Shown: positions 5,764-11,034 of the stretch, piece by piece | How the letters are laid out: every line of letters begins with the position of its first letter | Numbering within the stretch: position 1 is the first letter of the stretch | Assembly: GCA_015661965.1 (NCBI GenBank) | Contig: DQVA01000174.1 | Span: 1 to 11,034, forward strand | Direction: 5' to 3' | Source: Candidatus Bipolaricaulota bacterium | GTDB taxonomy: Bacteria > Bipolaricaulota > Bipolaricaulia > Bipolaricaulales > Bipolaricaulaceae | DNA length: 11,034 bases | Notes under the pieces: model-generated | Told to the model about the DNA's origin: nothing | The model's database searches: none | Seen by the model: the letters and a program-made list of their open reading frames with translations, nothing else | Position numbers and translations under genes: made by a program

Positions 5764-7116
5764 ATGAAGAGGAACGACTGGATGCGTTTCGGTGCCACCA
5801 TGGCGGCGCTGTTTGCCGCCATTGGGCTCCTGTACCCGTTCTGGCCGCTTTCGGACGTGGTGAAACTGGGGCTGGACTTGCAGGGCGGGGTGCGGTTGGT
5901 ACTCCAGGCGGAGGGCGTGGCCGAGATGGAGGAGGCACAGCGCCGGGACGTGGTGGACCGCATCGTCACCATCCTCCAACAGCGGGTGGACCAGTACGGC
6001 CTGGCCAACGTGGAGATCCGGCCCTTGGGACAGGATCGGATCGAGGTCAAGATCCCGGGGGCGCAGGACCCCGAGGAGGCCCGGCAGCTCATCGGTCGCA
6101 CCGCCCTGCTCGAGTTCCGCAAGGTGATAGACTCGGCGGAAAACCCTGACGATCTCGTGCGGACCGAGCCAACCCAAGAGATCTTGGCTTCCCACGACGG
6201 CGGCCGCTACTACCTGGTGGAGGGGGAGCCGCTCGTCACCGGGGACGTGTTGGACAACGCCCAGGTGCGTACCTCCACCGATCCCCGCAATCCGGGGCTG
6301 TACATAGCGCTGGAGTTCAATCGCCAAGGGGCGGAGCGGTTCGCCCAGGTGTTGAGGCGCCTCCAGGTGGGGGAGCAGTTGGCCATCATCTTGGACGGCG
6401 TGGTTTACTCGGCTCCGGCGGTTTCCGAGTCCGCCAAGGAGGCAGCCCAGCAGGGCTGGCGGGGGGTGCAAAAATCCCTCACCATCACGGGGCGGTTTAC
6501 GTTCGACGAAGCTAAACTGCTGGCGGTGGTGTTGCGATCCGGTGCCCTGCCCACCAAGGTGGGTGTACTGGAAGAACAGACGGTGGGCCCCACCCTGGGT
6601 TCGGACTCCATCCGGCGGGGGACCATGGCCATCCTGATCAGCTTCTTACTGGTGCTCCTCTACATGGTGCTCTACTACCGCTGGATGGGCCTAGTGGCGG
6701 ACGCCGCCCTGATCCTGAACATGCTCATCGTGTTCGCCGCCCTGCGCGCCTTCGGGGCTACCCTTACCCTGCCCGGGATCGCCGGCCTCATCCTCACCAT
6801 CGGTATGACCGTGGACGCCAACGTGATCATCTTCGAGCGGATCAAGGAGGAGCGGCGGACCGGCAAGGCCCCCCGCGCCTGCATCGTGGGCGGGTTCGCC
6901 AAGTCCATGTCCGCCCTCCTGGACGCCAACCTTACCACCATCATCACCGCGCTGATCCTGTTCTCCTTGGGCTCAGGGCCGGTGGAGGGGTTCGCTATCA
7001 CGTTGGCCTTGGGCGTCGCCGGGTCGCTGTTCTGTGCCCTGGTGGCCTCGCGGTTGCTCCTTGAGACCACCGGGATCGGCGAGCACATCCCGGTCAAGGT
7101 GCAAGCGCAAGCGTAA
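5764..7116 (+). CDS. secD: Protein translocase subunit SecD
   Basis: The 450-residue protein is a complete SecD. A first membrane span (about 8-27) is followed by 'LGLDLQGGVRLVLQ' (35-48). The periplasmic P1 region (about 50-270) includes 'LQQRVDQYGLANVEIRPLGQDRIEVKIPG' split over 71-99, then 'VLRSGALP' (256-263). The C-terminal RND-like membrane domain has five spans, with 'VGPTLGSDSIRRG' (274-286), 'GMTVDANVIIFERIKEE' (347-363), 'DANLTT' (387-392) and 'GFAITLALGVAGSLF' (409-423). The Asp of TVDAN (351) corresponds to the proton-pathway Asp described for SecDF. SecD with SecF uses the proton gradient to pull translocating proteins outward. ATG 5764 gives the usual MKR-N start. It has GGGGGGAGG directly abutting it, so spacing is unusually tight, and initiation may depend on yajC translation ending 9 nt before. 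No secF follows, and the gene ends 23 nt inside convergent holA. Confidence 0.97.
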   Translation: MKRNDWMRFGATMAALFAAIGLLYPFWPLSDVVKLGLDLQGGVRLVLQAEGVAEMEEAQRRDVVDRIVTILQQRVDQYGLANVEIRPLGQDRIEVKIPGAQDPEEARQLIGRTALLEFRKVIDSAENPDDLVRTEPTQEILASHDGGRYYLVEGEPLVTGDVLDNAQVRTSTDPRNPGLYIALEFNRQGAERFAQVLRRLQVGEQLAIILDGVVYSAPAVSESAKEAAQQGWRGVQKSLTITGRFTFDEAKLLAVVLRSGALPTKVGVLEEQTVGPTLGSDSIRRGTMAILISFLLVLLYMVLYYRWMGLVADAALILNMLIVFAALRAFGATLTLPGIAGLILTIGMTVDANVIIFERIKEERRTGKAPRACIVGGFAKSMSALLDANLTTIITALILFSLGSGPVEGFAITLALGVAGSLFCALVASRLLLETTGIGEHIPVKVQAQA

Positions 7117-7975
7117 ATAGCCACAAGGCGGCCTCCGGGGTCAGGGCGCCGGTCTTGATGCGAAGGTCGAGCTCCTGGAGCCGCGCCAGGAGCTCGACCA
7201 GTTGGGGCTGGGAGAACCGGCGGGCCTGGGCCACGCGTCTTTTCGCCAGCCACTCCGGCCCCGGTGGGGTACGGCCATCCTCCCAGGCGGCCCGGGCGGC
7301 GAGCAGCGCCCGTACGTGGGAGACGAGCATAAAGAACAGTCGGAATGGGTCCCAGCCTGCGGCGAGGAGCCGCCGCAGCTCGGCCAGGGCCTGGGTCACC
7401 CGCCGCTCCCCCACCGCGTCCAGGTACCCATAGGGGGTGGGTTCGGCGAAGAACACAAGGCGAGGGAGTTCCCGCCAGGAGGGGAGCCCCTCCCGCCACA
7501 GGGCCAGCTTTTCCACCTCCCGTGCCAGGTGCATCGCGTCCCCCCGACAGGCCTCCACAAGCAGCTCCACCAGCCGACGCTGTGGGGGGAGCCCGGCCTG
7601 GGATAGGAGCTCGGCCGCCAGTCGGTGGAGCTCGCGCCAGCGCGGCGGGGGGAAGTGCACCGCTTCCTGAGCCACCCGCGAAAGCGGCCCCGTAAGGTCC
7701 TTCCCCAGGAAAAACACGGCGGTTCCCGGTGGGGGGCCGGACTTCAAGGCCCGCACCAGCGCCTCGGCCCGGGCCAGGGGATCGGCCCGACGGATCACCA
7801 GCGCCCGCTCCCCTCCGAACAGCCCCGGGGTGCCCAGCTCCGCCAGCAGTTCTCCCACCGAAAGCTCGTCGCCGAACCGTACCACCCGTTCGGCCTCGCG
7901 CAGCTCCCCCAGGCGGGCCGCTAGGGCCCGCTCCACGGCCAGGGGGTCCCCCCAGTACACCCCGAACCTGATCAC
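7094..7975 (-). CDS. holA: DNA polymerase III subunit delta
   Basis: The 293-residue protein is a divergent but recognisable HolA, the clamp-loader subunit that opens the sliding clamp. The N-terminal region has 'FGVYWGDPLAVERAL' (4-18), in place of the usual 'YLLxGxE' type start, then 'LGTPGLFGGERALVIRRAD' (47-65), matching the family's 'slFgerRlvvvr.ae' block. The middle has 'GDAMHLAREVEKLALW' (145-160), the conserved 'EvEKL' helix of the AAA+-like module. The C-terminal collar domain has 'YLDAVGERRVTQALAELRRL' (184-203), 'LFFMLVSHVRALL' (213-225) and 'LDLRIKTG' (269-276) with a final Leu-rich helix. Length is slightly short for the family (usually about 320-350) but all modules are present. 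The start is GTG at 7975, with a weak SD-like GGCGGA. It lies 44 nt downstream of the acyl-CoA ligase on the same strand, and its last codons overlap the end of secD. Confidence 0.88.
   Translation of the reverse strand: MIRFGVYWGDPLAVERALAARLGELREAERVVRFGDELSVGELLAELGTPGLFGGERALVIRRADPLARAEALVRALKSGPPPGTAVFFLGKDLTGPLSRVAQEAVHFPPPRWRELHRLAAELLSQAGLPPQRRLVELLVEACRGDAMHLAREVEKLALWREGLPSWRELPRLVFFAEPTPYGYLDAVGERRVTQALAELRRLLAAGWDPFRLFFMLVSHVRALLAARAAWEDGRTPPGPEWLAKRRVAQARRFSQPQLVELLARLQELDLRIKTGALTPEAALWLFTLALAP
7165..7199. repeat. Perfect 14-bp inverted repeat inside the secD/holA convergence
   Basis: GGTCGAGCTCCTGG at 7165-7178 is the exact reverse complement of CCAGGAGCTCGACC at 7186-7199, with a 7-nt loop. 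It starts 49 nt after the secD stop and lies within the last coding part of holA (around residues 258-271). RNA from either strand would form a very stable, GC-rich hairpin. No T-run follows on the + strand, so if it ends secD mRNA it would do so by pausing or by blocking exonucleases rather than as a classical intrinsic terminator. Confidence 0.6.
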
Positions 7976-8019
7976 GCTTTCCGCCTATCCACAGTCCCTG
8001 GGGGCGGCAACCGGCCCGC

Positions 8020-9642
8020 TCAGCGGCCCTTCCTGGGGGACAGTTTTGCCACTTTGCCCTCCCGGATCAGCCTTTCCCCCAGCTCCCGTAGCTTGAACTT
8101 CTGCACTTTCCCAGAAGGGGTCATGGGGAACTCCCCGGTGATAACCACGTAGCGGGGCACCTTGAACCCGGCCACCCGCTGGGCACAGAAGTCCACGATC
8201 TCCTGGGGGGAGAGCTCCGCCCCTTGTTTGGGGATGATGAACGCCATGCCCACTTCCCCCATCACCTCATCCTGCACTCCCACCACGGCCACGCTCTGCA
8301 CCCCGGGATGGGTGTACAGGAGTTCCTCCAGCTCGGCCGGGTAGACGTTGAACCCCCCGGTAATGATCATGTCCTTCTTCCGCCCCACGATGCGCACGTA
8401 GCCATCGGGGTCAATTACGGCCAGGTCCCCGGTATAGAGCCAGCCCTCCTCGTCGATGGCCTGACGGGTGGCCTGGGGGCGTTTGAGGTAACCCAGCATC
8501 ACGTTGTACCCCCGGCAGGCCAGCTCCCCCATTTCCCCCGGGGGTAGCTCCCGGCGTGCCTCGTCCACCACCTTCACCTCCACGCCGGGCAGCGGCCTTC
8601 CCACGGTCTCCACCCGCTTTTCCAGCGGATCGTCGAACCTGGTCATGGTGATCACCGGCGAGGCCTCGGTGAGCCCGTAGGCGATACACACGTTGCAACC
8701 CAGCTCCTCCATGGTCCCCCGCATGATCTCCACTGGACAGGGGGCGCCGGCCATGATCCCGGTGCGCAACGAGGAGAGGTCGTAGGGCCGCCCTGCCTCC
8801 CTGGCCCGGCGGTGCTCCTCCAGGTACAACACGAACATGGTGGGGACGCCATACAGCACGGAAACCCGCTTCTTTTCCACCAGCTCCAGCGCCTGTTTGG
8901 CGTCGAACACGGGCAGGGGCACCACCGCCGCCCCCCAGGTGAACGCCCCCAGGATGCCCATCACACAGCCGAAACAGTGGAAGAACGGCACCGCCAACAG
9001 GAACACGTCCTCGGAGGAGATCCCCATGATCTCCGTTATCTGGCGGGCGTTCTCGGTCATGTTGTGGTGAGAGAGCATGGCTCCCTTGGGTTGGCCAGTG
9101 GTGCCGGAGGTGTAGAGGATGAAGGCACAGTCGGTGGGCCGCAACTCGCGCTCCCTCCGGGTCAGCTCCCGCTGCGCCCCCTCGTCCTCCCCCAGCGTCA
9201 GTACCTCCTCATAGGAACGCAGCCCCTCCCCGCCCTGCCCGACCAGGATGGCCTCCTTCAGCCGGGGAAGTTCCCCCCTCACCCGGGCCAGCATCCCGGA
9301 GAAGTCGATTCCCAGGAACTCCTGGGGCAGGAACACGGCCACCGCCTCGGAGTTCCCCAGGATGTAGCGTGCCTCGTGGGTCTTGTAGCGGGTGTTCATG
9401 GGCACCACCACCCCGCCGGCCCGGGAGATGGCAAAATAGGCCTCGATCCATTCCGGTACGTTGGGCATCCAGAGCCCCACTTTGTCCCCGGGTTGGACCC
9501 CCAGCGCCACCAACCCCACGGCCAACCGGTTCACCCGCTCCAGTAGCTCCCGATAGGAGATACGCCTATCTTGATAGATGATCGCGGGCCGCTCCGGATA
9601 TCGAGCAGCAGAATCCGCTAGCACCTGGTACAGGGTACGCAC
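8020..9642 (-). CDS. Long-chain fatty-acid--CoA ligase (ANL superfamily)
   Basis: The 540-residue enzyme activates a carboxylic acid, most likely a fatty acid, to its CoA thioester through an acyl-adenylate. All ANL core motifs are visible: the ATP loop 'YTSGTTGQPKG' (177-187), 'AYGLTEASPVIT' (321-332), 'YTGD' (403-406), the hinge region 'GRKKDMIITGGFNVYP' (420-435) and the C-terminal 'TPSGKVQK' (508-515) with the catalytic Lys at 512. The large domain is about 1-420 and the mobile small domain about 425-530. Sequence style is that of FadD-like or medium/long-chain ligases, but other substrates cannot be excluded. There is no signal peptide or membrane span. The start is GTG 9642: AAGGAGG (9653-9659) lies 10 nt upstream. 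An out-of-frame ATG at 9649 also follows that SD. Downstream holA is probably co-transcribed. No beta-oxidation genes are nearby. Confidence 0.93.
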   Translation of the reverse strand: MRTLYQVLADSAARYPERPAIIYQDRRISYRELLERVNRLAVGLVALGVQPGDKVGLWMPNVPEWIEAYFAISRAGGVVVPMNTRYKTHEARYILGNSEAVAVFLPQEFLGIDFSGMLARVRGELPRLKEAILVGQGGEGLRSYEEVLTLGEDEGAQRELTRRERELRPTDCAFILYTSGTTGQPKGAMLSHHNMTENARQITEIMGISSEDVFLLAVPFFHCFGCVMGILGAFTWGAAVVPLPVFDAKQALELVEKKRVSVLYGVPTMFVLYLEEHRRAREAGRPYDLSSLRTGIMAGAPCPVEIMRGTMEELGCNVCIAYGLTEASPVITMTRFDDPLEKRVETVGRPLPGVEVKVVDEARRELPPGEMGELACRGYNVMLGYLKRPQATRQAIDEEGWLYTGDLAVIDPDGYVRIVGRKKDMIITGGFNVYPAELEELLYTHPGVQSVAVVGVQDEVMGEVGMAFIIPKQGAELSPQEIVDFCAQRVAGFKVPRYVVITGEFPMTPSGKVQKFKLRELGERLIREGKVAKLSPRKGR

Positions 9643-9669
9643 CGGCCATCAACCTCCTTGTCCGCTGCC

Positions 9670-9698
9670 AGGATAGTGGTAATGGCCGCCGCCGGCAA
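9670..9698 (-). promoter_or_regulatory. Promoter of the acyl-CoA ligase (and probably holA)
   Basis: On the - strand TTGCCG (9693-9698) is followed after 17 nt by TATCCT (9670-9675). Transcription should start near 9663, giving a leader of about 20 nt that holds the strong SD AAGGAGG (9653-9659). No FadR-like palindrome is evident around it. Confidence 0.55.
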
Positions 9699-9818
9699 TC
9701 TTTTCGTGTTGGATCCCGTTCGGGCAGCCCCGGTTGATCGGCGTAGCTGGGGTCATCCGAGTCGGGTCGGCGCTGGATTCCTTTGGGTGCGCCTGAAAAT
9801 CGATCCGGGCCAGCTCCC

Positions 9819-10151
9819 TCAGGGGGAGCCGCCGGGGGAGGGTCCCGTGACCATGGCGCTCCAGTCGAACTCCACCCCCGCCGCCAAGAGTAATCCCGTG
9901 GGGGCCAGCCGGGGGCCGGTCAAGGCCCGCCAGTCGTCCAGCCACCAGCCGGGCAGTCCCGCCAGCCAGCCCAACGCCAATTCCAACCACAGCCAAGCGG
10001 TGATTTCCCGTGCCAGCACCGCGTACGGCAGGGCGCCCAGGAACAGGAGCATCGGCCGGGACAGGGTCGGGGTGATGGCGTCCCCTACATCGTCCACGCG
10101 TCGTCCGCGGAAGGTGAATTGGAGGTAACCTCCGCCTAGGGCCAGGAACAA
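9819..10151 (-). CDS. Probable small unrecognised membrane protein
   Basis: The frame from TTG at 10151 to TGA at 9819 encodes 110 residues that I cannot assign to a family. It has candidate membrane spans near 1-14 (hydrophobic, 'LFLALGGGYLQF'), 34-48 ('MLLFLGALPYAVLA' region) and 52-74 (Trp/Leu-rich, 'TAWLWLELALGWLAGLPGWW'). Weaker hydrophobicity lies near 'TGLLLAAGVEF'. G/C dominates third codon positions in this frame, whereas the overlapping + frame is a Ser/Pro/Arg-rich shadow. This supports real coding. The start is uncertain: TTG 10151 has GGAG 8 nt upstream. The frame stays open for at least 100 nt further upstream without ATG, GTG or TTG, so the gene could also be a decayed remnant. 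A GCTCCC/GGGAGC hairpin (9813-9818 with 9824-9829) straddles the stop codon. It is on the same strand as the ligase, 176 nt upstream of it. Confidence 0.48.
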   Translation of the reverse strand: MFLALGGGYLQFTFRGRRVDDVGDAITPTLSRPMLLFLGALPYAVLAREITAWLWLELALGWLAGLPGWWLDDWRALTGPRLAPTGLLLAAGVEFDWSAMVTGPSPGGSP

Positions 10152-10164
10152 CCCTAGCGCTCCA

Positions 10165-10230
10165 GCCTCTCGATCGAGGCGATCCCCACTTACCGGTGAC
10201 CGGGGAGGATCGCCTTCACCGAATCCCCGG
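10165..10230. repeat. Cluster of overlapping, mutually exclusive inverted repeats
   Basis: Four stems interleave here: GCCTC 10165-10169 with GAGGC 10176-10180; GGCGATCC 10178-10185 with GGATCGCC 10207-10214; CGGTGA 10194-10199 with TCACCG 10216-10221; and CCGGGG 10200-10205 with CCCCGG 10225-10230. They cannot all form together. CCGGTGA recurs at 10263-10269, so TCACCG could pair there instead. The region separates the - strand small membrane protein gene from the + strand TrkA-C gene and could be a structured leader or an operator cluster. Confidence 0.4.
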
Positions 10231-10259
10231 CCGAACCCATGGCTTGCTGCGCCTACTCC

Positions 10260-10286
10260 GGCCCGGTGAGTCGGGTTTTCTTCTTT
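10260..10286 (+). terminator. Terminator-like hairpin with U-rich tail upstream of the TrkA-C gene
   Basis: GGCCCG (10260-10265) pairs with CGGGTT (10272-10277) by four G-C and two G-U pairs around a 6-nt loop. It is followed by a T-rich run (9 T in 11 nt, 10276-10286), the only such run I noticed in the window. The stem is weak. No + strand protein gene precedes it after secD, so it would end an unannotated RNA or act as an attenuator. Chance is also possible. Confidence 0.35.
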
Positions 10287-10298
10287 CGGGCTGGCTGC

Positions 10299-10304
10299 TA
10301 TCCT
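10299..10304 (+). promoter_or_regulatory. -10 element of the TrkA-C gene placed for a leaderless transcript
   Basis: TATCCT lies 8 nt before the ATG at 10313 (and 2 nt before an in-frame ATG at 10307). Its spacing to 10313 equals that of TATAAT to the glmS ATG. The upstream T-rich stretch offers only a loose -35 match (TTTTCT at 10276-10281, 17-nt spacer). No SD sequence precedes either ATG. Confidence 0.45.
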
Positions 10305-10312
10305 GAATGGGG

Positions 10313-11034
10313 ATGACGGCGATCATTTCCCTTTTGGTGGTGCTGGCCCTGTCGCTCCTGGTGACCAGGGTGGCGACGGTAGCCCTGACCCTGACCGGGT
10401 TGTCGCGGGAGGCGGCTCGGTTTCAAGCCCGCTCCGCCTTCTCCGGGGTGGGCTTCACCACCAGCGAGTCGGAGCAGGTGGTGTCCCACCCGGTGCGCCG
10501 CCGGATCGTGCTCCTCCTCATGCTATTGGGGAACGCGGGGGTGGTGAGCGCCCTGGCGTCGCTGGTGCTGTCGGTGATCAGCCTGGAGCGGGGGCCGCTG
10601 TGGCCCAGGCTGGCAGCCCTGCTGGGCGGGGTGGCGTTCCTGTGGGCGGTAGCCGCGAGCCCCTGGGTGGACCGGTGGCTGTCGCGGCTCATCCGCTGGG
10701 CCCTAGGCCGCTGGACCACCCTGGACGTGCGGGACTACGCGGCCCTGCTCAACCTGTCGGGCGGCTACAAGGTGGCCGAGCTCCAGGTCAAGCCCGGGGA
10801 TTGGCTGGCTGGGAAGACCCTTGCGGAGCTGCGCCTGCGGGACGAAGGGGTGTTGGTGTTGGGGATCCAGCGGGCGGACGGGACATACGTTGGCGCCCCG
10901 CGGGGATGGACCGAAATCCGCCCCGGCGATACGTTGATTCTGTACGGGCGGGCGGAGCTCCTCTCCGAGCTGGACCGGCGCTGCTCCGGGGCGGAGGGGG
11001 ACCGGGCCCACGCCGCCGCCGTGGCCACCCAGCA
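10313..11034 (+). CDS. TrkA-C (RCK_C) domain membrane protein, probable K+ transport (3' end missing)
   Basis: The frame runs off the right edge after 240 codons. Membrane spans are likely at about 3-28, 64-90 and 97-117. Between the first two is 'RSAFSGVGFTTSESEQVVSHPVRRR' (split over 40-64). Its 'GVGFTTS' resembles the pore-loop filters of Trk/Ktr-type K+ transporters. Residues 150-222 form a typical TrkA-C/RCK_C domain, with 'YKVAELQVKPGDWLAGKTL' (152-170), 'LRDEGVLVLGIQR' (175-187) and 'IRPGDTLILYGRAELLSEL' (202-220). In other proteins this domain senses ligands, in some cases cyclic di-AMP, to gate K+ flux. Whether it does so here is unknown. I take ATG 10313 because its distance from the -10 box suits a leaderless mRNA. 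ATG 10307, two codons earlier, is an alternative. What follows residue 240 is outside the window. Confidence 0.8.
   Translation, partial: MTAIISLLVVLALSLLVTRVATVALTLTGLSREAARFQARSAFSGVGFTTSESEQVVSHPVRRRIVLLLMLLGNAGVVSALASLVLSVISLERGPLWPRLAALLGGVAFLWAVAASPWVDRWLSRLIRWALGRWTTLDVRDYAALLNLSGGYKVAELQVKPGDWLAGKTLAELRLRDEGVLVLGIQRADGTYVGAPRGWTEIRPGDTLILYGRAELLSELDRRCSGAEGDRAHAAAVATQ

Noticed and set aside
5506..6471. A 321-codon frame on the - strand opposite yajC and secD
   Set aside because: It is a shadow of two certain genes, with biased composition (His, Gln, Leu, Pro) and no recognisable motif.
9649..9996. A 115-codon - frame between the ligase and the small membrane protein
   Set aside because: It overlaps the better-supported frame 9819-10151 in another phase and is Gly/His-rich without motifs.
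9658..10128. A 156-codon + frame upstream of the TrkA-C gene
   Set aside because: It has Ser/Pro/Arg/Asn-rich low-complexity composition typical of an antisense shadow. The - strand frame fits coding better.
10165..10290. A cyclic di-AMP (ydaO-type) riboswitch before the K+ transport gene
   Set aside because: GCCGAACCC at 10230-10238 recalls one conserved block, but the following CAGCU-type block and the GGGGGA/GGGGUGA elements are missing. It is kept only as an unclassified structured region.

Overview
This is a GC-rich bacterial chromosomal segment made almost entirely of housekeeping genes. The proteins are short-linkered and rich in Glu, Arg, Leu and Ala. Several promoters have a clear -10 hexamer placed directly in front of the start codon. 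This style is well known from Deinococcus-Thermus and Actinobacteria and also occurs in deep-branching thermophilic lineages. I cannot name the organism from this window. A GC-rich, possibly thermophilic bacterium is my inference from composition only.

Layout. At the left edge is the 3' end of a + strand gene for a probable LolA/RseB-like periplasmic protein. It converges on a - strand bifunctional-nuclease (BFN/DUF151) gene. That gene is divergent from glmS (glucosamine-6-phosphate synthase, +). A 364-nt gap up to the chosen start codon, without a convincing gene, separates glmS from mgtE (CBS-regulated Mg2+ transporter, +). mgtE overlaps by ATGA a 170-residue, unrecognised multi-pass membrane protein. 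Next on + come yajC and secD, two parts of the Sec translocon accessory complex, with no secF after them. secD converges with a 23-nt overlap on holA (DNA polymerase III delta, -). holA lies 44 nt downstream of a fatty-acyl-CoA ligase of the ANL family (-). Upstream of the ligase, also on -, is a probable small unrecognised membrane protein. The right edge holds the first 240 codons of a + strand membrane protein with a TrkA-C (RCK_C) domain, probably involved in K+ transport.

The genes do not form one pathway. They cover cell-envelope precursor synthesis (GlmS), ion homeostasis (MgtE, TrkA-C protein), protein export (YajC, SecD), replication (HolA), lipid activation (acyl-CoA ligase) and envelope or stress functions. 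I found no mobile element, CRISPR array, tRNA, rRNA or defence system.

The points most worth a second look are: predicted leaderless starts at glmS, mgtE and the TrkA-C gene; a perfect 14-bp inverted repeat at 7165-7199 inside the secD/holA convergence; a dense cluster of mutually exclusive inverted repeats plus a U-rich terminator-like hairpin just before the TrkA-C gene; secD without secF; and two unnamed membrane proteins next to ion-transport genes. I saw nothing that by itself amounts to a clearly new multi-gene system.
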